Shown here piece after piece: positions 52,078 to 59,243 of a stretch of DNA of 64,000 bases (the first letter of the stretch is position 1; each line of letters starts with the position of its first letter). The notes under the pieces were generated by a model, which worked only from the letters and a program-made list of their open reading frames with translations, ran no database searches and had not been told where the DNA came from. This DNA is from Flammeovirgaceae bacterium UBA6059 (lineage in GTDB: Bacteria > Bacteroidota > Bacteroidia > Cytophagales > Cyclobacteriaceae), in the NCBI GenBank assembly GCA_002435755.1, contig DIYH01000030.1, positions 150,071 to 214,070 on the forward strand, written 5' to 3'. The position numbers and the translations under genes are program-made.

Positions 52078-52560
52078 CTAAATCATTTGACTCTCCAATT
52101 CAATGTCCCCCTCGTATTTGCTGACCTTTACTCCAAACATTTTAAGGAAATCTACCCCTTCATCATTCTCAATGCCCTTGTATTCCGCGTAGGAGCGCAG
52201 GTAGATGACATGAGATATGCCCATGGTATAAATGATCCGTGCGCAGGAGAGGCAAGGAGATAGCGTTACATAAAGTGTCGCACCTTCTACGGAAGCCTTA
52301 TTCTTTACAGCGTACAGGATAGCATTCTGCTCTGCATGTATGGCCAGCGAACATCCCCCCTTCGAATCTCTGGGACACCCTACCTCGGGGTACTCCTCAT
52401 CACAATTGTGTGTGCCTGCCGGTGGCCCATTGTACCCAATAGATATGATCCTGGTTTCTTTTGTAAGTACAGCGCCAACATGTCGCTTGATACAATGCGA
52501 GCGTTTGGCAAGGCTCACAGCCAATTCCATGAAGATGTCGTCAAATGCGGGTTTGTCCAT
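52078..52560 (-). CDS. dCMP deaminase family protein (ComEB-like)
   Basis: 160 residues of the cytidine-deaminase superfamily. The zinc site is complete: His75 with catalytic Glu77 (LAIHAEQNAIL) and Cys103, Cys106 (SPCLSCARII). Nearby CDEEYPEVGCPRDSKGGC is the extra Cys-rich insertion typical of dCMP deaminases of the ComEB/Dcd group. It supplies dUMP for thymidylate synthesis. The allosteric dCTP/dTTP site cannot be judged from sequence. Confidence 0.9.
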   Translation of the reverse strand: MDKPAFDDIFMELAVSLAKRSHCIKRHVGAVLTKETRIISIGYNGPPAGTHNCDEEYPEVGCPRDSKGGCSLAIHAEQNAILYAVKNKASVEGATLYVTLSPCLSCARIIYTMGISHVIYLRSYAEYKGIENDEGVDFLKMFGVKVSKYEGDIELESQMI

Positions 52561-52625
52561 TCGTCCTAGTTGAATCGAGACGCTAATCTACGACGGGACC
52601 AGAACAGTCAGAAAGAAATTGGCAA

Positions 52626-53786
52626 TTAAGCCTTATAAGTCACTCGGTAGATGGCCCCCGCTTTGTCATCTGAGATCAGCATAGAACCATCCTCTAGTAT
52701 GAACACGTCAACAGGTCGACCCCAGGCTTCTTGCGCTTCTTCGTCAAGCCACCCATCGATAAACGGATCATAGCTTATCGCCCGACCATTTTCTACCTTT
52801 ACCTGCATTATTCGATAACCGATCTTCTTAGACCTGTTCCAAGATCCATGCTCTGCAATGAACAGGCTACCACTATACTGTGCAGGAAACATATCTCCGG
52901 TATAGAACTTAAGGCCAAGGGGAGCCACATGAGGCCCGAGATTATACGCAGGTCTTACAAAATCACTACAAGGAAACTTCTGACCAAATTCCGGATCAGC
53001 GATATCATTACCGTGACAGTAGGGATAACCAAAATGCATACCTGCCTCTGTCGCCTTATTCAGTTCACAAGGCGGCATATTATCACCTAGCATATCTCGT
53101 CCATTGTCGGTAAACCACATCTCGCCGGTCTCAGGATGCCACGTAAAACCTACGGTATTGCGTACACCATGTGCAAACACCTCACGATTGCTTCCATCAG
53201 GATCCATCCTCGTTATCGACGCGTACAGCTCATTCTTACTTTCGCAGATATTGCAGGGAGCACCTACCGGAATGTACAACTTACCATCAGGACCAAAAGC
53301 AATGTACTTCCAACCATGATGTCTATCCGTAGGGTAGTCCTCATAGATAAGGGTAGGCTCACCAGGGTTGTCCAGGTTCTCTTCGATGTTATCGTAACGC
53401 CATAGCTTGGAAATCTCAGCTACATACAGCGATCCATCTCTGTACGCCACGCCGTTAGGCAGTTTCAGATCTTCAGCAATGATCCATTTCTTTTCAGCCT
53501 TGTAATCACCATCCTCATCTCGCACCGCCCAGACACGGCCTTCATTCCGGTTACCAATAAAAATAGTACCCGATGGGCTCATTGCGATAGATCGGGCGTT
53601 TTCTATACCTTCAACAAAAACGCTGATCTCGAATCCCTCCGGCAGGTTGAGGGTACTAAGGTTAATGCCCTCAATTGCTGCTTTAGGCGTTTCAGTAGCA
53701 GCATTATCATCAGCTGAAGCTTCTGTTTTCACATCAGTCTGGCATCCAAAAACAAAGTATAATAGTATTAAAGCCGCGTATCTCAT
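52626..53786 (-). CDS. Lipoprotein of the PQQ glucose/sorbosone dehydrogenase family
   Basis: 386 residues. Lipobox LLYFVFGCQTD near residue 15. The body is a six-bladed propeller of the GSDH family: FEISVFVEGIENARSIAMSPSGTIFIGNRNEG, YPTDRHHGWKYIAFGPDGKLYIPVGAPCN, GVRNTVGFTWHPETGEMWFTDNGRDMLGD, IAEHGSWNRSKKIGYRI, WGRPVDVFILEDGSMLISDDKAGAIYR. Members may use PQQ to oxidise sugars; the pocket residues His (HHGW) and Arg/Asp are present. No PQQ biosynthesis genes are seen here, so cofactor supply is unknown. Confidence 0.85.
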   Translation of the reverse strand: MRYAALILLYFVFGCQTDVKTEASADDNAATETPKAAIEGINLSTLNLPEGFEISVFVEGIENARSIAMSPSGTIFIGNRNEGRVWAVRDEDGDYKAEKKWIIAEDLKLPNGVAYRDGSLYVAEISKLWRYDNIEENLDNPGEPTLIYEDYPTDRHHGWKYIAFGPDGKLYIPVGAPCNICESKNELYASITRMDPDGSNREVFAHGVRNTVGFTWHPETGEMWFTDNGRDMLGDNMPPCELNKATEAGMHFGYPYCHGNDIADPEFGQKFPCSDFVRPAYNLGPHVAPLGLKFYTGDMFPAQYSGSLFIAEHGSWNRSKKIGYRIMQVKVENGRAISYDPFIDGWLDEEAQEAWGRPVDVFILEDGSMLISDDKAGAIYRVTYKA

Positions 53787-53871
53787 GACAAGTAGTTTAG
53801 AATGCTAAATTAACTAAATGCGACCTAGTCAGGAATTGTTTTACAATTACGGCTGATGAGGGTCGTCAAGC

Positions 53872-54705
53872 TTACCTATCGGAATGCAAAGGTAGCTGTG
53901 GCTCCCCAAGGAGTGACTTAAGCTCCTTGATCTCTGCACTCAGATCATCGATCTTATGTTTCAGCTGCTCGTGCTCCTCATGAACGAAAAGCTTGATCCG
54001 GCTGTCCTCCTCCATGATCTCCTGGTGGTGCATTTCATTCATCGTGTTGACCACTATCGCAATGAACACGTTGAGTGTGGTATAAGTAGCTACCAGTATA
54101 AAGACAATAAAATATATTGCAGCAAGAGGCACCTCTGTCATCACTGGTCGTGCTATACCACTAGACCAACTTTCAAGGGTCATGATCTGGAACAAGGTAA
54201 ACATTGACTTACCAAGCGTACCAAACCACTCAGGAAACTGACTACCATAAAGGTTAGTACCCAACACCGCGAATACGTAAAAGATCATTAGCAACAACGC
54301 AACGATCCAGCCAATACTGGGTATAGCCTTCAGTAGTGATTCAATGATGAATCTGAGCTTCGGTACATTTTTGACAAGCCTCAGTGTACGTAGTATCCTG
54401 AATGCCCGGAAAACAGTGAAAGAACTGGCAGCAGGAACAACTGAAATTAAAATGATCATAAGATCAAAAACATTCCAGGCGTTCTTGAAAAAGCGATAAT
54501 GATAAACAACAAGTTTGAGTACGATCTCAACAATAAAAACTCCAAGTATAACCAGATCCACCTGGTCTATGATATAGCCATAGCGGTCCATCCAATAGTC
54601 TGAAGTCTCCAACCCAATCAGTAATGAATTGAGCACGATCAGAAAAATGATAGTGTTTTGAAATAAGCTCGACTCAACGAGTCGCTTGATGGGTTGAGTA
54701 TTCAC
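53872..54705 (-). CDS. BacNav-type voltage-gated sodium channel (copy 1)
   Basis: 277 residues from a GTG at 54705 (a TTG three codons upstream is also in frame). A single six-helix voltage-gated subunit: S4 has arginines every third residue (FRAFRILRTLRLVKN), followed by S5 and the pore with selectivity filter TLESWSSG, matching NaChBac-like TLESW, and S6 (FIVFILVATYTTLNVFIAIVVNT). A C-terminal coiled coil (EEHEQLKHKIDDLSAEIKELKSLL) promotes tetramer assembly. It should conduct Na+ after depolarisation. A close paralogue lies 2 kb away with an ABC-F gene between. Confidence 0.92.
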   Translation of the reverse strand: MNTQPIKRLVESSLFQNTIIFLIVLNSLLIGLETSDYWMDRYGYIIDQVDLVILGVFIVEIVLKLVVYHYRFFKNAWNVFDLMIILISVVPAASSFTVFRAFRILRTLRLVKNVPKLRFIIESLLKAIPSIGWIVALLLMIFYVFAVLGTNLYGSQFPEWFGTLGKSMFTLFQIMTLESWSSGIARPVMTEVPLAAIYFIVFILVATYTTLNVFIAIVVNTMNEMHHQEIMEEDSRIKLFVHEEHEQLKHKIDDLSAEIKELKSLLGEPQLPLHSDR

Positions 54706-54839
54706 GTAAAGCAATTTTCCATACCCAACGAATTAAATCAATAATAGTTTTACTATCATTTAAAGAAGCTTTGCTCCCTCTCCAAGTTATTGATGTCTAT
54801 TCGCTTATCATAACATTCCAGAATTTCTACTTTTGCGGC

Positions 54840-56756
54840 ATGCTGTCAATTAATAATCTCTCCTACTACCTGGGATCAAGAGCACTTTATCATGAGGCCT
54901 CTTTGCACATCAAGCCAAAGGATAAAATTGGCTTGATCGGACTAAATGGTACTGGTAAGTCGACCTTGCTAAGATTGATAGATGGGGAGTACGTGCCAGA
55001 CGCTGGTGAAATCCAAAAAAGCAATGACTGTACTATTGGTTTTTTGAACCAGGACCTTCTTTCATTCCAATCGGACGACAGTATCAAGCTGGTCGCTATG
55101 GGTGCATTCAGTGAAGCGCTGGACGTCCAGCACAAAATCGATGAGGTGCTCCACGAGATGGAGACGGACTACAAGGATGAGCTTGTTGAGAAATTGGCCA
55201 AGTTACAGGAGAAGTTTGAGGCACTGGATGGCTACACGATCCAGTCCAAGGCCGAAGAGATCCTTGAAGGTATCGGCTTTAGCACAGTGGATCTTGAGCG
55301 ACCATTAAGAGAGTTTTCAGGAGGATGGCGCATGCGCGTGATGTTAGCGAAGCTTCTTTTAGAAAAGCCCTCACTGCTCATGCTTGATGAGCCGACCAAC
55401 CACCTTGACCTACCTTCGATACAGTGGGTAGAGAGCTACCTTCGAAATTATGACGGAGCAGTGATCGTAGTATCACACGACCGGCAGTTTATCAACAATA
55501 CGGTCAACACTATAGTGGAGGTAACCGGTCAAAGACTGGACTACTATTCAGGCAATTACGACTTCTATATGGAGGAAAAAGCGCTCAGGAATGAGATCCA
55601 AAAGGGTGCTTTCGAAAACCAACAGCAGAAAATCCGCCAAACGGAACGTTTCATTGAACGCTTCAGGGCCAAGGCGACAAAAGCCAGGCAGGTACAGTCC
55701 AGGGTCAAGTCACTCGAGAGGATGGACATGGTAGAAGATGTCATCGATGAGATGGCGAAGGTCAATTTCAAGTTCAACTTCAACCAAAAGTCAGGTCGTC
55801 ATGTCGTCATGATGGAAAATGTCTCCAAGGCATACGGTGATCTGACCATACTTAAGAATACCGATGCACATATTGAGCGTGAGGATAAAATCGCATTGAT
55901 TGGTGCTAACGGAAAAGGGAAGTCTACTTTACTGCGGATCATCGCCAATGATGAAAATATTTCTGGTAAGATCAGTAATGGCCACAACGTCAACATGGCC
56001 TTCTACGCACAGCACCAACTAGAGTCCCTGGGCATCAACAATGAAATACTTGAGGAGCTCAAGCAACACGGCAGTGAAAAATCAGAACAAGAACTTCGAT
56101 CAGTGCTAGGTTGCTTCCTGTTTACGGATGAAGACGTCTTTAAGAAGATCAAGGTGCTCTCCGGTGGAGAAAAGTCAAGAGTGGCATTAGCCAAGACATT
56201 AATATCGGAGGCCAACTTCCTGTTGCTTGATGAGCCTACGAACCACCTCGATATGCAATCGGTCAATATCCTGATCCAGGCATTACAGCAATACCAGGGC
56301 ACCTATATTGTGGTATCACATGATCGCTACTTTGTTTCACAGATCGCCAACAAAATCTGGTGGATCGAAGACAACCAGATCAAAGAGTATCCTGGTACTT
56401 ATGATGAGTTTACCTGGTGGCAAAACCAAAACGCATCCACCAATACAGCTCCTAAGAACCAAAGCCCCAAAAAAGAAAGTAAACCCAAGACGAGCCATAA
56501 GCCTGCTGAAAAAAAACAGAATGACAATGAAGTCAGAAAGCTTAAGTGCGATCTTGAAAAAATTGAAGAACAGGTAACTGAGACTGAGACAAAGATCAAA
56601 GAGATAGAAGCGCAACTTGTTGACCCAACCATCTTCACAGAGGAATCTCTCCTGAAATCAACCAACGAAGAATACGAACTTCAGAAGCAGCAACTCAAGG
56701 ACCTGAATGATCGATGGGAAGAAGTAGCCTTGAAGTTGGAAGCAGCCGAAGCTTAG
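54840..56756 (+). CDS. ABC-F family ATPase (translation factor type)
   Basis: 638 residues from ATG 54840, where LSINNLSYYLGSRALYHEA begins; the longer frame to 54771 adds an unlikely leader. Two complete ATP-binding cassettes: Walker A GLNGTGKST and GANGKGKST, signatures REFSGGWRM and VLSGGEKSR, Walker B LLMLDEPTNHLD and LLLDEPTNHLD. A linker between them resembles the P-site tRNA-interaction motif (FIERFRAKATKARQVQSRVKSLER). A C-terminal coiled coil follows. ABC-F proteins act at the ribosome, some giving antibiotic resistance; resistance is not implied here. A TACTTTTG element at 54828-54835 is only five bases from the ATG. Confidence 0.92.
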   Translation: MLSINNLSYYLGSRALYHEASLHIKPKDKIGLIGLNGTGKSTLLRLIDGEYVPDAGEIQKSNDCTIGFLNQDLLSFQSDDSIKLVAMGAFSEALDVQHKIDEVLHEMETDYKDELVEKLAKLQEKFEALDGYTIQSKAEEILEGIGFSTVDLERPLREFSGGWRMRVMLAKLLLEKPSLLMLDEPTNHLDLPSIQWVESYLRNYDGAVIVVSHDRQFINNTVNTIVEVTGQRLDYYSGNYDFYMEEKALRNEIQKGAFENQQQKIRQTERFIERFRAKATKARQVQSRVKSLERMDMVEDVIDEMAKVNFKFNFNQKSGRHVVMMENVSKAYGDLTILKNTDAHIEREDKIALIGANGKGKSTLLRIIANDENISGKISNGHNVNMAFYAQHQLESLGINNEILEELKQHGSEKSEQELRSVLGCFLFTDEDVFKKIKVLSGGEKSRVALAKTLISEANFLLLDEPTNHLDMQSVNILIQALQQYQGTYIVVSHDRYFVSQIANKIWWIEDNQIKEYPGTYDEFTWWQNQNASTNTAPKNQSPKKESKPKTSHKPAEKKQNDNEVRKLKCDLEKIEEQVTETETKIKEIEAQLVDPTIFTEESLLKSTNEEYELQKQQLKDLNDRWEEVALKLEAAEA

Positions 56757-57581
56757 TCAGACTTTGGTATCCAGCTTTTGCTCGATACTATCGAGCTTGT
56801 TTTGTAATGTAGCCAGTTGATCGAGCAGATTTTCGTGCTTAGCCTTTTCTTCTGCTTTGAGCCTGTCCTCCTCTTCCTTGATCTCTGCCATGTGCAGCTC
56901 ATTCATGGTATTGACCACTATCGCAATGAATATGTTGAGTGTGGTGTAGGTGGCGATAAGGATAAACGGTACAAAAAAGATCCAGGCATAAGGCATCTCT
57001 TCCAACACAGGTCTGGCGATACCGGATGACCAGCTCTCCAGGGTCATGATCTGGAAGAGTGTAAAGACCGACTCACCCATGGTGCCAAACCACTGCGGAA
57101 ATGCGTCACCATATATGTTAGTTCCGACTACTGCGAATATGTAGAAGATGATGGCGAGTAGAAGAATGATCCAGCCGATGCTCGGCACTGCCTTGATCAG
57201 CGACTCAATGATGATACGAAGCTTTGGGACATTCTTCAGTAGCCTAAGTGTTCTTAAAATACGCAGGGTCCTGAAGACCGAAAAAACACCCGCTGCTGGC
57301 ATGGCAGCAATGGCCACAATCAGAAAGTCGAATACATTCCATGCATTGGTAAAAAACCTTAGACCATAAGCATAAATTTTAAGAACGATCTCAATAATGA
57401 AGATGACCAGGATAGCGAAATCGAAAGTATTGAACACCGCACCACTTTGGGCCATCAGCTTGTGATTGGTCTCAAAGCCGATGGTCACGGCATTGATGAC
57501 GATTAGGGAGATAATGAACCGCTGGACTTTGCGATGCTCTAGGAACTCACGGAGTAATTTGCGGTGATATGAAATCGCCAT
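56757..57581 (-). CDS. BacNav-type voltage-gated sodium channel (copy 2)
   Basis: 274 residues from ATG 57581. Same plan as copy 1: S4 FRTLRILRTLRLLKN, selectivity filter TLESWSSG, S6 FILIATYTTLNIFIAIVVNT and a coiled coil (ENLLDQLATLQNKLDSIEQKL). It is roughly 60 percent identical to copy 1 by eye, with differences mainly in the loops and in the N- and C-termini. Its stop directly abuts the stop of the ABC-F gene. Two channels could form homo- or heterotetramers. Confidence 0.92.
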   Translation of the reverse strand: MAISYHRKLLREFLEHRKVQRFIISLIVINAVTIGFETNHKLMAQSGAVFNTFDFAILVIFIIEIVLKIYAYGLRFFTNAWNVFDFLIVAIAAMPAAGVFSVFRTLRILRTLRLLKNVPKLRIIIESLIKAVPSIGWIILLLAIIFYIFAVVGTNIYGDAFPQWFGTMGESVFTLFQIMTLESWSSGIARPVLEEMPYAWIFFVPFILIATYTTLNIFIAIVVNTMNELHMAEIKEEEDRLKAEEKAKHENLLDQLATLQNKLDSIEQKLDTKV

Positions 57582-57687
57582 AGCCTGACTCAATTTGAAG
57601 CTGCAATATAGACCATCAACAGCCTGATTTAAAGGTTTTCGAAAATTTCTTGATAATTTGCACTACCGTAAATTAAGCGGTCATATC

Positions 57688-58260
57688 ATGCAAAAATTAT
57701 CATTGATAGTAGTCTTTTTGATGACTTTTTCGTGCTCCACTCCTGAGGTCCAGGGTGACTTTTCGGATGTCCCTGAAGGAGCTATACTGGAGGATTTTAG
57801 TGATGATCCTGATATCAAATTGGCAACCCTTTACTCAGGACCGGATGTCTCAGCGCAAGGCCAGTATTACAAAGGATTCCGAACAGGAACCTGGACGGAA
57901 TATTACGATGGTACAGGAAGTGTCAAATCGATCACTACCTATCTCAACGGTCAGAAAGAAGGCATCTTCGTGCAACTCAATCAACAAGGCGCACTAGAGG
58001 AAGAATTGAACTATCATAAAGACGTACCGCACGGCCAATATCGAAAGTACAAGCGCGGCAAGGTCATCGAAGAGCGCAACTATGCTTACGGCCAACTGGA
58101 TGGTCTTGTACGGAAGTACTATGATAATGGTACCTTAATGGAGGAGAGCCCGTTCACTGCTGGTGTACGCAATGGCATGGCCAAATGGTATGACCAGGAA
58201 GGTAATCTCAGTATAGAGTATGAATACGTCAACGGAGAATTGATTAAAGAAGAAGAATAA
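57688..58260 (+). CDS. MORN-repeat lipoprotein
   Basis: 190 residues from ATG 57688, giving a lipoprotein signal (LSLIVVFLMTFSCSTPE). The rest consists of YwqK/MORN-like beta repeats: YKGFRTGTWTEYYDGTGSVKSI, YLNGQKEGIFVQLNQQGALEE, YAYGQLDGLVRKYYDNGTLME, FTAGVRNGMAKWYDQEGNLSIEYEY. MORN-type repeats serve as binding surfaces. No obvious toxin partner next to it although the family name includes antitoxin annotation. The DinB-like gene follows three bases later. Confidence 0.75.
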   Translation: MQKLSLIVVFLMTFSCSTPEVQGDFSDVPEGAILEDFSDDPDIKLATLYSGPDVSAQGQYYKGFRTGTWTEYYDGTGSVKSITTYLNGQKEGIFVQLNQQGALEEELNYHKDVPHGQYRKYKRGKVIEERNYAYGQLDGLVRKYYDNGTLMEESPFTAGVRNGMAKWYDQEGNLSIEYEYVNGELIKEEE

Positions 58261-58263
58261 ATC

Positions 58264-58779
58264 ATGTCTACTCCCACCAGTATTGCCGACACCTGGGTCA
58301 AAGAGGTCAAATTCAGACTGTTTGAAGAATCCGTACCCCGGATCAAAAAATGTTTATCAGAATTAAGCGAAGAAGAGGTCTGGCAAAGACCCAACAATAA
58401 TCTCAGTAGCACTGGCAACCTCATTCTCCACCTCATGGGCAATGTCACTCAATATGTCATCCATGGTATAGGGGGGGGTGAGGATAATCGCATAAGAGAT
58501 GAGGAGTTTGCTTCAGAATCTCCATACGATAAGTCTGAATTGATATCCAAGCTGGAAGACTTTGAAAAAGGAGTCAAAGAAGCATTGGATAGGTTTGGTC
58601 CTGACGATCTGGAACGTGACTTCAGTATCCAAGGCTTTCACTTATCAGGAATAGGAGTGCTTACTCATGTCGTGGAGCACTTCTCCTACCACACCGGACA
58701 GATCACCTGGTACACCAAGTTTCTAAAGAACAAAGACATGGGCTACTATAGTGGTCTTGACCTGAATGTGACTGGCTAA
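58264..58779 (+). CDS. DinB-family protein (DUF1572-like)
   Basis: 171 residues of the four-helix DinB/YfiT fold. Three metal-binding His positions fit: LILHLMGN in helix 2, and VVEHFSYHTGQI near the end, with His at both spots. Proteins of this fold bind Zn, Ni or other metals and some act in thiol-dependent reactions (bacillithiol or mycothiol S-transferases); the assignment here is open. Starts three bases after the MORN gene, so co-transcribed. Confidence 0.85.
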   Translation: MSTPTSIADTWVKEVKFRLFEESVPRIKKCLSELSEEEVWQRPNNNLSSTGNLILHLMGNVTQYVIHGIGGGEDNRIRDEEFASESPYDKSELISKLEDFEKGVKEALDRFGPDDLERDFSIQGFHLSGIGVLTHVVEHFSYHTGQITWYTKFLKNKDMGYYSGLDLNVTG

Positions 58780-58820
58780 TCAAGCAAAGTGATCAGACCA
58801 CTTTAGTCAACTTATTGATA

Positions 58821-58881
58821 ATATTTACAACTATGAGGATAATCGTTCGTATTATATTTACATTTATGATGATAATAATTC
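58821..58881. promoter_or_regulatory. Direct repeat upstream of the second PadR gene
   Basis: Two 28-bp copies, 58821-58848 and 58854-58881, agree at 23 of 28 positions and are offset by 33 bp. Each begins ATATTTACA and contains TATGA and GATAAT. The second ends eight bases before the PadR ATG at 58889. Such a repeated element at a promoter is a good candidate for the binding site of PadR or another regulator. Confidence 0.55.
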
Positions 58882-58888
58882 ATAAACG

Positions 58889-59221
58889 ATGAAAGGAACT
58901 TACTTAGGAGAATTTGAAGAGCTCGTATTGTTAACGGTAGCTTCATTAGGTAAAGAGGCTTATGCCGTATCTGTGAAAGCTGAAGTGGAAAACACCGCGA
59001 GTAGAAAAGTTAATATTAGCGCTATTCACTCGGCTCTTTACCGACTCGAGGACAAAGGATTTCTCAGTTCGGAGTTTGGCAACCCTACACAAAAAAGGGG
59101 TGGCAAGCCCAAACGTTTTTTTAAAGTAACAAGTGCTGGCTTTGCGGCTTTGCAGCAAGCTAAAGACCTCAAAGAACAGCTTTGGCGCAATATTCCGCAA
59201 TTGACATTTCAGTCTGTCTGA
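58889..59221 (+). CDS. PadR-family transcriptional regulator (second copy)
   Basis: 110 residues with the same winged-helix plan as the first copy: LGEFEELVLLTVASLGKEAYAVSVKAEVE, HSALYRLEDKGFLSSEFGNPTQKRGGKPKRFFKVTSAGF. Short form without long C-terminal helix. It is followed after 22 bp by a MacB-like permease gene and preceded by a 28-bp direct repeat. Autoregulation is likely. Confidence 0.88.
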   Translation: MKGTYLGEFEELVLLTVASLGKEAYAVSVKAEVENTASRKVNISAIHSALYRLEDKGFLSSEFGNPTQKRGGKPKRFFKVTSAGFAALQQAKDLKEQLWRNIPQLTFQSV

Positions 59222-59243
59222 TCACAATCATTCATTCCAGTAG

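Noticed and set aside
53872..57581. Recent tandem duplication of the sodium channels
   Set aside because: Paralogues differ throughout at the protein level and at DNA level no long identical stretch was seen, so the duplication is old.
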